Positions 35,449 to 44,048 of a stretch of 62,231 nt of DNA are shown here, one piece after another. The notes below the pieces were generated by a model, which worked only from the letters and a program-made list of their open reading frames with translations, was not told the DNA's origin and did not search any database. Origin of the DNA: Oscillospiraceae bacterium. GTDB taxonomy: Bacteria > Bacillota > Clostridia > Oscillospirales > Acutalibacteraceae. Where the stretch lies: the NCBI GenBank assembly GCA_902796905.1, contig CADBQU010000036.1, positions 1 through 62,231 of the forward strand. The letters are read 5' to 3'. How positions within the stretch are numbered: position 1 is the first letter of the stretch; every line of letters begins with the position of its first letter. Made by a program: the position numbers and the translations under genes.

Positions 35449-37842
35449 ATGAGTTACGATTTTAAACAGATTGAAAAAAAATGGCAGGATATTTGGGACG
35501 AAACGGAAGCCTTTAAGGCGGAAAACAATTCTTCAAAGCCTAAGTATTACGCTTTGGTGGAATTTCCGTATCCTTCGGGACAGGGACTTCATGTGGGACA
35601 TCCCAGAAGTTATACAGCGCTTGATATTGTTGCGCGTAAAAAAAGATTGGAAGGATATAACGTTTTATACCCTATGGGTTGGGACGCTTTTGGTTTGCCC
35701 ACCGAAAACTATGCCATTAAAGCTCATATTCATCCCGAAGAAGTAACAAAAAAGAATATAGCCAATTTTAAAAGACAGCTTAAAATGTTAGGCTTTTCTT
35801 TTGATTGGTCAAGAGAAATTAACACTACCGACCCGGAATATTACAAATGGACGCAGTGGATATTTTTGCGTTTGTTTGAAAAAGGCTTGGCTTATAAAAA
35901 GGAAATGGCTGTTAACTGGTGTACTTCCTGTAAATGCGTTTTGGCAAACGAAGAAGTGGTAAACGGAGTTTGCGAGCGTTGCGGAAGCGAAGTTATAAGA
36001 AAAGTTAAAAGTCAGTGGATGCTTAAAATTACCGATTACGCCGAAAAACTTTTAAAAGATTTAGACGGATTGGATTTTATTGACAGGGTAAAAACACAGC
36101 AAAGAAACTGGATAGGAAGGTCTACCGGAGCCGAAGTTAAATTTAAAACCACGGCAAACGACGAACTTTTAATATACACAACCAGACCCGATACGCTCTT
36201 CGGCGCCACCTATATGGTAATAGCTCCGGAGCATCCGTTTATAGATAAATGGAATATAGAAAATAAAGACGAGGTTTTAGCATATCGTGAATCCGCCGCA
36301 AGGAAAAGCGATTTTGAAAGAACCGAAGTTGCAAAAGAAAAAACCGGTGTGGAAATTAAAGGCGTAAAGGCTATAAATCCGTTAACCGGAAAAGAAATAC
36401 CCATATTTGTTTCCGACTATGTATTGATTTCTTACGGTACGGGCGCAATTATGGCGGTTCCGGCACATGATACCCGAGATTACGAATTTGCAAAACAGTT
36501 TAATTTGCCTATAGTAGAAGTGGTTGCGGGCGGAAACATAGAAAAAGAAGCCTTTACCGACTGCGCTACGGGAACTATGGTAAACAGCGGATTTTTAAAC
36601 GGATTAAGCGTAGAAGAAGCAAAGGTTAAAATTAAAGAATATTTACACGAAAAAGGTATAGGAGAAGAAAAGGTAAACTATAAGTTAAGAGACTGGGTAT
36701 TTTCCCGTCAGCGTTATTGGGGCGAGCCCATACCTATAGTTCATTGCGACTGCTGCGGGTACGTTCCGCTTAAAGACAGTGACTTACCTTTAAGACTTCC
36801 TAAAACCGATAATTTTGAACCTACCGATAACGGAGAATCGCCTTTATCCAAACTTACCGACTGGGTAAATACCACTTGTCCCAAATGCGGCAAACCCGCA
36901 AAAAGAGAAACCGATACAATGCCGCAGTGGGCGGGCTCTTCCTGGTACTTTTTAAGATACTGCGACCCTCACAACAAAGAAGAACTTGCAAGTAAAGAAG
37001 CTTTAAAATATTGGATGCCGGTAGATTGGTACAACGGCGGTATGGAGCATACCACGCTTCACTTGCTTTACAGCCGCTTTTGGCATAAATTTTTGTACGA
37101 TATAGGCGTTGTGCCTACGCCGGAACCTTATCAAAAACGCACTTCGCACGGAATGATTTTGGGCGAAAACGGCGAGAAGATGAGTAAGAGCCGCGGCAAC
37201 GTGGTTAATCCGGATGAAATTGTAAGCGAATACGGCGCAGATACTATGCGTTTGTATGAGATGTTTATAGGGGACTTTGAAAAATCGGCTCCGTGGAGCA
37301 GCACTTCAATAAAGGGCTGTAAAAGATTTTTGGACCGTGTAGAAGGTTTAAAATATATTCTTAACGAAGAAAGCGGAATATCAAAAGACCTTGAAAGAAA
37401 CATAAACAAAACCATAAAAAAAGTAACTTACGATATTGATAACCTTAAAATGAATACCGCTATAGCGGCGTTAATGAGCTTATTAAACGAAATTTACACC
37501 AAGGGAAGTTTATCTAAAGAAGAGCTTAAAGTATTTATTTTATTGTTAAATCCGTTTGCTCCGCATTTAACCGAAGAGCTTTGGCAAAATGTAGGTTTTG
37601 AAGGTTATTTAAACAAGGCCGAATTCCCCAAATACGACGAAAGCAAATGCGGCGAAGACACCGTAGAAATAGTTTTGCAAATCTGCGGAAAAATTAAAGC
37701 CAGAACAAACGTAAGCGTTGATATTTCTTCGGCAGACGCAATTTTATTGGCAAAAGATTTATTAAAACAGGAACTGGACGGAAAAAATATTATAAAAGAA
37801 ATTTATGTTCCGAAAAAACTGGTCAATATAGTTGCAAAATAA
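35449..37842 (+). CDS. leuS: Leucyl-tRNA synthetase
   Basis: 797 residues, normal for bacterial LeuRS. The HIGH motif is HVGH in [20 protein letters not shown], and the KMSKS loop is [11 protein letters not shown]. The editing domain shows [20 protein letters not shown], and a zinc-like [14 protein letters not shown] pair lies near residue 160. The anticodon domain follows from about residue 640. It charges tRNA-Leu. Last gene of the rdgB-leuS stretch, with a strong terminator after it. Confidence 0.97.
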   Translation: MSYDFKQIEKKWQDIWDETEAFKAENNSSKPKYYALVEFPYPSGQGLHVGHPRSYTALDIVARKKRLEGYNVLYPMGWDAFGLPTENYAIKAHIHPEEVTKKNIANFKRQLKMLGFSFDWSREINTTDPEYYKWTQWIFLRLFEKGLAYKKEMAVNWCTSCKCVLANEEVVNGVCERCGSEVIRKVKSQWMLKITDYAEKLLKDLDGLDFIDRVKTQQRNWIGRSTGAEVKFKTTANDELLIYTTRPDTLFGATYMVIAPEHPFIDKWNIENKDEVLAYRESAARKSDFERTEVAKEKTGVEIKGVKAINPLTGKEIPIFVSDYVLISYGTGAIMAVPAHDTRDYEFAKQFNLPIVEVVAGGNIEKEAFTDCATGTMVNSGFLNGLSVEEAKVKIKEYLHEKGIGEEKVNYKLRDWVFSRQRYWGEPIPIVHCDCCGYVPLKDSDLPLRLPKTDNFEPTDNGESPLSKLTDWVNTTCPKCGKPAKRETDTMPQWAGSSWYFLRYCDPHNKEELASKEALKYWMPVDWYNGGMEHTTLHLLYSRFWHKFLYDIGVVPTPEPYQKRTSHGMILGENGEKMSKSRGNVVNPDEIVSEYGADTMRLYEMFIGDFEKSAPWSSTSIKGCKRFLDRVEGLKYILNEESGISKDLERNINKTIKKVTYDIDNLKMNTAIAALMSLLNEIYTKGSLSKEELKVFILLLNPFAPHLTEELWQNVGFEGYLNKAEFPKYDESKCGEDTVEIVLQICGKIKARTNVSVDISSADAILLAKDLLKQELDGKNIIKEIYVPKKLVNIVAK

Positions 37843-37854
37843 AAATTTAAATTA

Positions 37855-37897
37855 AAAAAGCGGCAGTATTCATATTTTGTGAATACTGCCGCTTTTT
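37855..37897 (+). terminator. Terminator of leuS
   Basis: CGGCAGTATTCA and TGAATACTGCCG form a 12-bp stem with a 7-base loop, extended by AAAAAG/CTTTTT. The A/T flanks let it work on both strands. Confidence 0.93.
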
Positions 37898-37913
37898 GTT
37901 TTTTAGATTTTTA

Positions 37914-37942
37914 TTGACAAATTTGGGGAAATATTGTATATT
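37914..37942 (+). promoter_or_regulatory. Strong promoter of a very short transcript
   Basis: Consensus TTGACA at 37914-37919, a 17-base spacer and TATATT at 37937-37942. The expected transcript would end at the terminator at 38072, about 125 bases later. Confidence 0.8.
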
Positions 37943-37968
37943 AAAACTAAAGAAAAGGAGAGTGTTTT

Positions 37969-37989
37969 ATGAAAGGGGATCCTTTTTAG
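37969..37989 (+). CDS. Six-codon micro-ORF (MKGDPF)
   Basis: ATG AAA GGG GAT CCT TTT TAG, placed 8 bases after a perfect AAGGAG (37955-37960). Promoter, ribosome site, stop and terminator are all in ideal spacing, so the ORF is either a translated micro-peptide or a leader peptide. The codons AAAGG-ggat-CCTTT themselves form a small palindrome. I do not recognise the peptide. It precedes the peptide-modification island but is separated from it by a terminator. Confidence 0.45.
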   Translation: MKGDPF

Positions 37990-38031
37990 CGTAACTTTTT
38001 TGTTTGTTAATACTAATATTAATTATATTTT

Positions 38032-38072
38032 AAAGCGCAAACTGGTTTAATAGGGTCAGTTTGCGCTTTTTT
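38032..38072 (+). terminator. Terminator of the micro-ORF transcript
   Basis: AAAGCGCAAACTG (38032-38044) pairs with CAGTTTGCGCTTT (38057-38069), with a 12-base loop and a run of six T. Confidence 0.92.
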
Positions 38073-38278
38073 ATTTGCGATATTGTTAATTACAATAATT
38101 ATCTATCTATAATTAATTTTTATCTCAACTTAAGTTTTTTCAACTTTGTTGTTGCATTAATTTTTAATAAAGTGATAATATTATTTTATAATAGTTTTAT
38201 TGTTTTTGATTAGATGTGCAGCTCTTCTCAAAAAGTTTATGATAGAAATAAAAAATGTTGCACAGAAAGGAGTAAGTT
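38073..38278 (+). other. AT-rich leader of the peptide island
   Basis: About 200 bases without a gene. A possible promoter is TTGCAT near 38152 with TAATAT about 18 bases later. TGTGCA near 38215 and TGCACA near 38258 form a spaced dyad ahead of the AAAGGAG of the precursor. Base use here is poorer in G/C than in the preceding housekeeping genes. Confidence 0.35.
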
Positions 38279-38401
38279 ATGAAGGAAATGTCGAATGGTA
38301 CTTCTACACAGGGTGTTAATTTTTTCCCAGGGTGCGGATGTACAGCAAATATAGTACCACAATGTGACTGTACTATAAATTTTCAATCATGTGCTTCTTA
38401 A
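38279..38401 (+). CDS. Cys-rich 40-aa peptide precursor (RiPP candidate)
   Basis: 40 residues, starting 6 bases after AAAGGAG (38266-38272). Five cysteines lie at 19, 21, 29, 31 and 38. A motif is duplicated, CGCTANI then CDCTINF, giving a CxCTxN repeat; the leader-like front (MKEMSNGTSTQGVNFF) has no cysteine. The next gene is a radical SAM/SPASM enzyme, so thioether cross-links of sacti- or ranthipeptide type are likely (inference). Clostridial Cys-rich peptides of the CLI_3235 and Clo7bot types are the nearest concept I recall, but I cannot claim membership. No double-Gly cleavage site is seen, and the exporter lacks a peptidase domain. Confidence 0.75.
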   Translation: MKEMSNGTSTQGVNFFPGCGCTANIVPQCDCTINFQSCAS

Positions 38402-38409
38402 ATTCAAAA

Positions 38410-38434
38410 TGAGAGGAAGTATATCTTCCTCTCA
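38410..38434 (+). terminator. Hairpin between precursor and maturase genes
   Basis: TGAGAGGAAG and CTTCCTCTCA form a perfect 10-bp stem with a 5-base loop and no T-run. Such hairpins after precursor genes often stabilise or partly terminate the message so that precursor exceeds enzyme. Confidence 0.75.
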
Positions 38435-38458
38435 ATAATATGGGAAATGGAGATAATT

Positions 38459-39799
38459 ATGTTATATACTTTGTCAAAATATACTAAATTAATTAATCAT
38501 AAAACAGGAGATATTATTCTATACAATACTTATACAGGTAAACAAAGTTTTATTTTTGATCCAAATATTAAAAAACAACTTAAAAATATTGTTCATACAC
38601 CACAGAAAGAATCTGATATAGATAAAAAATTAATATCGTCTTATTGTGTGCCTGTTGGAACTGATGAAGACATGTTAGTTTTTAACAAAGTAAATGAAAT
38701 TATAAATAATTCTGAATATTTATCCTTAATTTTATTTCCTACATTAGAATGTAATTTAAAATGTGTTTATTGTTATGAAAATAAAGAACAACAATATATG
38801 TCAAATCAAACTTTTAACAATCTTTTTTTGGCTATTAAAGAATATTGTGTTGAAAAAAAAATAAAATATTTAAAGATAGAATGGTTTGGTGGAGAACCTT
38901 TATTATGTGTTAATAAAATAATTGAATTTACAACTAAAGTTAATTGTTTTTGCGTAGAAAATAATATTGTTTTTCAACATAGCATGACGACAAATGGTTA
39001 TTTACTTTCATTTGATATTGTTAAAAAATTATTGAATTGCAAAATAACTACATATCAGATAACAATAGATGGTATTTCAAGAACACATGATTTATTAAGA
39101 CCCCTTAAAAATGGAAACGGGACATGGCAAAAAATAATTGATAATTTAATAATTATGAAAAAATCAAATCTGTACTTTACAGTATTAATTCGAATTAATT
39201 ATAATTATGAAGTTTTGGATTATATAGATGAATTTTTAGATTTTTATAAAGAAAATTTTGCTAAAGATGAAAGATTTAAGCTTGTATTTAAGCCTATTGG
39301 CCATTGGGGAGGAGAGAGTGATAATTTAGTTGATATTATACCTACAAATTATCATTCATTTATTCTTGATGAATTATTGTATATATGTAAAGAAAAGGGA
39401 TTGTTATTAAAAACAAATTTAGACTTTTCATGTGGTTCTGAACTTTGTTACGCTAATAAAAAAAATAGTTTTGTTATATATATAAATGGAGATATTGGCA
39501 AGTGTACATTAGAAGAACGTCCAAATTCGGATTCAGATTTTGTAATAGGTAACATCAATAATGGCTTTTTTGAAATTGATAAAGAAAAAGAAAAGAAATG
39601 GTTGATTGATAAATCTTATTTTTATAAATATCTAAAGTCAAATGGATGTTTTGAGTGTGCGGCGTATCCTTTTTGTTGTGCTACATCTTGCCCTGCTCAT
39701 AGAGTTAAATTTGGAAACGATATCAAGGCAAAATGCACACCTACAAAAAATAATTTAGATAATATTGTATTATTAAATTATCAAATATCAAAAGGATGA
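38459..39799 (+). CDS. Radical SAM/SPASM peptide maturase
   Basis: 446 residues. An N-terminal part of about 85 residues (MLYTLSKYTKLINHKTGDII) could recognise the precursor. The radical SAM cluster is CNLKCVYC (about 98-105), with FGGEP later. A Cys-rich C-terminal SPASM-type region includes CGSELC, CTLEE, CFECAAYPFC and CATSCPAHR for auxiliary iron-sulfur clusters. Such enzymes install thioether or C-C links in peptides; the precursor at 38279 is the obvious substrate. ATG 38447 overlaps the GGAG site, so ATG 38459 is preferred. Codon use is AT-rich, unlike leuS upstream. Confidence 0.85.
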   Translation: MLYTLSKYTKLINHKTGDIILYNTYTGKQSFIFDPNIKKQLKNIVHTPQKESDIDKKLISSYCVPVGTDEDMLVFNKVNEIINNSEYLSLILFPTLECNLKCVYCYENKEQQYMSNQTFNNLFLAIKEYCVEKKIKYLKIEWFGGEPLLCVNKIIEFTTKVNCFCVENNIVFQHSMTTNGYLLSFDIVKKLLNCKITTYQITIDGISRTHDLLRPLKNGNGTWQKIIDNLIIMKKSNLYFTVLIRINYNYEVLDYIDEFLDFYKENFAKDERFKLVFKPIGHWGGESDNLVDIIPTNYHSFILDELLYICKEKGLLLKTNLDFSCGSELCYANKKNSFVIYINGDIGKCTLEERPNSDSDFVIGNINNGFFEIDKEKEKKWLIDKSYFYKYLKSNGCFECAAYPFCCATSCPAHRVKFGNDIKAKCTPTKNNLDNIVLLNYQISKG

Positions 39800-39803
39800 T
39801 ACA

Positions 39804-41543
39804 ATGAAAAACTTTAGATTTTTTTTGGGGTTTATCTTTAATATTTTTAAAACAAATAAATTTTTTTTGATTGTGAAAATTTTATTAGCTGTAATTCAAG
39901 GACTATTTCCTGTCGCAAATGCTATATTGCCAAAATATTTGTTAGATTCCATTTTGGTACAGAACAATTTTTCTTATTTTATAATGTATGCTATATTAGT
40001 AGTGTGCCTTCAATTTTTTGTACCATTTATCTATTCAATTACAGAAATATTGGTAAACAAATTATTATTTAAGGTTAATTTACAAGTTACTAACAAAATG
40101 CTAGATGATATATATAATATAAACTATGGATATTATGATAATCCGGAAACATTTAATGAATTCAATAGAGCTTTTAACTTTGCTACCGATACAGGAATTA
40201 ATACTTTGGATAGTTTTTTAAAAATGATAGGACTAATTATAACAATAAGCTCATATGCTTATATAATTGCCAAATTCAATCTGTCAATGTTAATAATTAT
40301 AATTGGCAGTATTGCTATTAATTACCTATTAATGATAAGGCGTACAAAATTAGAAACTTTATTTAAAAATGAACATGCTTTAACATGGAGAAAAAATAAT
40401 TATTTCAAAAATTTGATTATGAATAAATATCAAGCTAGAGAAATGCATTTTAATGATATATTCAATTTTGTAAAAAGTGAATACAATAATGGTATTTGCA
40501 AATATAACGACAAACTAATCAAAAAAAATTTATCTGTTTTTGGGTTTAATCAATTCGGTGCAATTTTTCAGGGCATATTAACTTTTTTTATTATCTTTTC
40601 TTTTGGAACTTTGCTTTATAACAAAACTATTACTATAGGAGAGTATACAGTATCAATAAATGCTTCTATGCAGTTTAGTACTATAATTTTTTCTTTTATC
40701 AATTTGATTTCAAATGTATATAAAGGTATTTTAGAAAGTGAAAATTATAGCAAATTTAAACTAATAATAAATCATGATAAATTATTATCTGTCAACTGTT
40801 ATAAGAAAAAAATAAAATATACTGATGAAAATTTAAAGATAGAATTTCATTCTGTTTCATATAGTTATTTTGGTACAAATACTTGTGCATTAAAAAATTT
40901 TTCGTACAAGTTTAACAGTGGAAAAATATATGCTATTCTTGGGTGTAATGGCTCAGGGAAAAGTACATTAATTAAACTTTTACTTGGATTATATAATCCT
41001 ACAATAGGCGATATTACTGTTAATGATACAAATATGCAAAAAATAGATTTGATTGATTTTTATAAAAATTTGTCAGTGGTTTCCCAAGATTTTCAATTTG
41101 TTGATGGCTTAAGCATAGAAAAAAATCTTAATATTTCTTCTAGTAAAGAAAAGGAAAAATTTTTCAAGTTAACCAATAGGTATGATTTGGAAAATATAGA
41201 TGATATTGAAAAAGAATTCTCTAAAATTTTCAACATAACAGGTATTGAACTATCTGGAGGCGAAAAACAAAAATTAGCGATCATACGAGCATTAATACGT
41301 AATAAACGCATTATGATATTTGATGAACCAACAAGTGCAATTGATAGAGCTAATGAAAAAAAATTTTTTTGTGATTTAAAAACCCACAAAAAAGACCGAT
41401 TAATAATTATTATTACGCATAATCTAAACATGGCAAAATATGCGGATGAAATACTAATTATTGACAAAGGAGAATTATTTGGTTGTGGCAACTTTGAAGA
41501 ATTAAAATTAAAAGGAACTTTTCGTAGTGCTGAAACCATATAA
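39804..41543 (+). CDS. ABC exporter, fused membrane and ATPase domains
   Basis: 579 residues. About six helices lie in residues 1-310 (type-1 exporter fold). The ATPase domain starts near 345, with Walker A GCNGSGKST, signature LSGGEKQKLAIIRAL, Walker B IMIFDEPTSAID and ITHNLNMA for the switch His. No C39 peptidase domain precedes the membrane part, so leader removal, if any, needs another protease. It starts 5 bases after the maturase stop and presumably exports the modified peptide or gives self-immunity. Confidence 0.88.
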   Translation: MKNFRFFLGFIFNIFKTNKFFLIVKILLAVIQGLFPVANAILPKYLLDSILVQNNFSYFIMYAILVVCLQFFVPFIYSITEILVNKLLFKVNLQVTNKMLDDIYNINYGYYDNPETFNEFNRAFNFATDTGINTLDSFLKMIGLIITISSYAYIIAKFNLSMLIIIIGSIAINYLLMIRRTKLETLFKNEHALTWRKNNYFKNLIMNKYQAREMHFNDIFNFVKSEYNNGICKYNDKLIKKNLSVFGFNQFGAIFQGILTFFIIFSFGTLLYNKTITIGEYTVSINASMQFSTIIFSFINLISNVYKGILESENYSKFKLIINHDKLLSVNCYKKKIKYTDENLKIEFHSVSYSYFGTNTCALKNFSYKFNSGKIYAILGCNGSGKSTLIKLLLGLYNPTIGDITVNDTNMQKIDLIDFYKNLSVVSQDFQFVDGLSIEKNLNISSSKEKEKFFKLTNRYDLENIDDIEKEFSKIFNITGIELSGGEKQKLAIIRALIRNKRIMIFDEPTSAIDRANEKKFFCDLKTHKKDRLIIIITHNLNMAKYADEILIIDKGELFGCGNFEELKLKGTFRSAETI

Positions 41544-41555
41544 AATATAAAATTT

Positions 41556-42461
41556 ATGTTTGAATATTTTGTTTACGGACACAAATTAATTTCCAATATT
41601 AGGCTTCATATATTGGAGTCATTCAATGGTCAAACCACAATAGATTTTATAATATTTACTGTACATATAGACAAGAGTATAAAATACAATTCAAATAGAA
41701 CGATAGAAACTTTTTTTGATGACAATAAATGTATTTTGACATTGGGAAATAAGACCACATATATCATAGAACCATTTAAAAATAGAATTAAAGTTATAAC
41801 TTCTGATTTTATATGGATGGAATCAACCTTTTTGAATTTACCTTTTGCTATTTTTTTTGCTTTAAAAAACATGCTTTTATTACATGCATCTACGCTTATA
41901 GATTATAACAATATAGCAATACCTTTATGTGCGAATAAAGGCGTCGGAAAAACTACAACTTCAATAGGGTTGTCGAATTTTTTTGATTTTTATTCTGATG
42001 ACACTTTATTAATAAATTTAGAAAATAATAAATTGAATTGTTATTTTGGTACAAAATTTATCAAATTAAATAAAGACACGTTTTCACTGATGAATTCTAA
42101 CAAAAAATTTGAAAATTTTAAAAAAAATATACAAGGTAAAGCTTATTACAATTTTGGGAAAGAAATAAAAGAAATAAGTGGCGCTTATATTAATAAACTT
42201 TATTTTTTAAAACGGGAATGGGGAGAAACAAGAATGGATACAATCTCACATCCTTTCAAAAAAAAGATGTATTTACATATAAATATTTGTGGTACATCTA
42301 CATTAGGATATGAATATTGCAAAATTATAGAGAAAAATATTGTTTTTGATTATATCATTTCAAATGTTGAATTTTTCAAACTTACTCTAAAAGATGACTT
42401 GAAATATTTTGGTGAAACAATAAAATCAGCAAAAAGATTAATTGATAATACAATAAATTAA
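41556..42461 (+). CDS. HPr-kinase-like protein of peptide clusters
   Basis: 301 residues. The C-terminal half resembles the HPr kinase/phosphorylase fold: the P-loop is CANKGVGKTTTSIGLS (about 128-143), followed by FDFYSDDTLLI. The front 100 residues (FEYFVYGHKLISNIRLHILE) are beta-rich, as in stand-alone HprK-like proteins of lasso and related clusters. Whether it phosphorylates the peptide is unknown; some relatives modify Ser in lasso precursors. The ribosome site is poor, and the gene starts 13 bases after the exporter, so coupling is likely. Confidence 0.75.
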   Translation: MFEYFVYGHKLISNIRLHILESFNGQTTIDFIIFTVHIDKSIKYNSNRTIETFFDDNKCILTLGNKTTYIIEPFKNRIKVITSDFIWMESTFLNLPFAIFFALKNMLLLHASTLIDYNNIAIPLCANKGVGKTTTSIGLSNFFDFYSDDTLLINLENNKLNCYFGTKFIKLNKDTFSLMNSNKKFENFKKNIQGKAYYNFGKEIKEISGAYINKLYFLKREWGETRMDTISHPFKKKMYLHINICGTSTLGYEYCKIIEKNIVFDYIISNVEFFKLTLKDDLKYFGETIKSAKRLIDNTIN

Positions 42462-42473
42462 TGAGGGTTGTTT

Positions 42474-43976
42474 GTGAATGTTAAAGAACAATTAATTTTT
42501 TATTTAAATTCTAAGTTTTCAAATAGAGAAGAAATTATAAAATTTACAAAAGACAATGCGTTATATTATTCAATTTCATCTATATTTGAAATAAATCTTG
42601 AGAAACAGTTCTATTATAGAATCAATAAAATAAAATATGAAATTTATTTGCAAAATTCACTGAGAATCATCAATTCTTTTTCACTTAAAAAGATAAATTA
42701 TGTATGTTTCAAAGGAATACTTTTGGCTAATCAAATTTATGATATTTCGACTAAAAGATATGTTGGAGATATAGATATATACATAAGTGAAAAGGAATTT
42801 TTGCTTGCACTGGATCAAGTGATAAAAATGGGATATGATTTTTATGATGAGAACACATTGAATAATAAACATCATATTGTTTTAACAAATGGTACAACCA
42901 TTATTGAATTGCATAAACATATTTTTAATCCGTTAATAGGAATAGATGAAACGTTTATAAAAAACAACTTAACAACCATTGCTATTAACCGTCAGCCGGT
43001 AACAACTTTTAATACTACTGCTACATTTTTACATTTAATATATCATTTATATATGGATACATATTTAACTTACAGCAATTTATATGATATATTAGTTACA
43101 AAATCTATTCCGAAGGTTAAAAGATTTTTATACCGTGCGTATGAAATTGCTTTGTTTTCGGAAAAATATTTTGATAAAATAAATTGGGATGAAATTATTA
43201 AAGATATAAAAAAACAAAACCTACGTATAGTATTTAAAATGATGATTGCGAAAATTATCGAAATTTTCCCAAATGCATTTTCTATTGAATTTATAAATGC
43301 TGTAAACAATATTGTTTACAAAGAAAACGAAATAGATATAATATTGAAATACTTTATAAAATCAAATGAAAAAAACGCAGAGCAGGCAATTTGCAATTAC
43401 ATAGATAAAGATTGGAATAATCACAAAAATATTTTATTAAAAGCAGGAGAAACTTTTGTATTAACAAAACAAGCAGATGACCTATTAAAAATAAAATTTG
43501 ATTGTAAAACATATACCGAAAAGCAAAGCAACGGCCTATTTTTACAATTTACAATTGCAGATCCCAATATCTATATCAGTGAAATAGACAATTATAATAC
43601 CCAGGAAAGTGATGGAGTTCATTTGATATTATGCGGAACGGAAAAATTTTCTTATAACAGCATTTTCTTTTTTCCTAAAAAAATAAATAATAAAATTAAA
43701 GCGATACCTTGCGAAGTGTCGACAGAAACTTATGCTGCAGTAGATGAAAATTTAATTAAAACCGATTATGAAGAAACGACAGACGGGTATATTATCAAAG
43801 CGCTGTTATCAAACGAATTCCTTAATAAAAACCACATAAAAAACTTTTTTTATATGGGTTTAATAATATCGGACTGTTGTAGCGAAAAAAAGAAAAGAGT
43901 AAATGAAATAGTGTTGGCCGAAGATAATTCAAAATGGTATAATCCGGTATTTTTTGCAAAAGTGTTATTAAATTGA
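42474..43976 (+). CDS. Nucleotidyltransferase-like protein with C-terminal CBM9-like domain
   Basis: 500 residues. The first two thirds match the NTP_transf_5-type family (PF14907 as I recall), common in RiPP clusters: YVCFKGILLANQIYD and YVGDIDIYISEKEF carry the GxxxD-x-D-like metal site. Residues about 340-500 form a beta-sandwich resembling family 9 carbohydrate-binding modules (NGLFLQFTIADPNIYIS, SDGVHLILCG, FFYMGLIISD). I see no such domain on the paralogs at 55659 and 56998. GAGGG at 42463-42467 favours GTG 42474 over TTG 42468. Later codons look more host-like, hinting at a mosaic. Confidence 0.72.
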   Translation: MNVKEQLIFYLNSKFSNREEIIKFTKDNALYYSISSIFEINLEKQFYYRINKIKYEIYLQNSLRIINSFSLKKINYVCFKGILLANQIYDISTKRYVGDIDIYISEKEFLLALDQVIKMGYDFYDENTLNNKHHIVLTNGTTIIELHKHIFNPLIGIDETFIKNNLTTIAINRQPVTTFNTTATFLHLIYHLYMDTYLTYSNLYDILVTKSIPKVKRFLYRAYEIALFSEKYFDKINWDEIIKDIKKQNLRIVFKMMIAKIIEIFPNAFSIEFINAVNNIVYKENEIDIILKYFIKSNEKNAEQAICNYIDKDWNNHKNILLKAGETFVLTKQADDLLKIKFDCKTYTEKQSNGLFLQFTIADPNIYISEIDNYNTQESDGVHLILCGTEKFSYNSIFFFPKKINNKIKAIPCEVSTETYAAVDENLIKTDYEETTDGYIIKALLSNEFLNKNHIKNFFYMGLIISDCCSEKKKRVNEIVLAEDNSKWYNPVFFAKVLLN

Positions 43977-44000
43977 TTAATATAAATTTACATACGTTAA

Positions 44001-44038
44001 AAAAACACAACCGACCGTTAACCGGTGGTTGTGTTTTT
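44001..44038. terminator. Bidirectional terminator between island and hisS
   Basis: AAAAACACAACC pairs with GGTTGTGTTTTT around an inner ACCG-ttaa-CCGGT loop. A/T flanks on both sides suit both converging units. Confidence 0.85.
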
Positions 44039-44048
44039 GTTTAAACAA

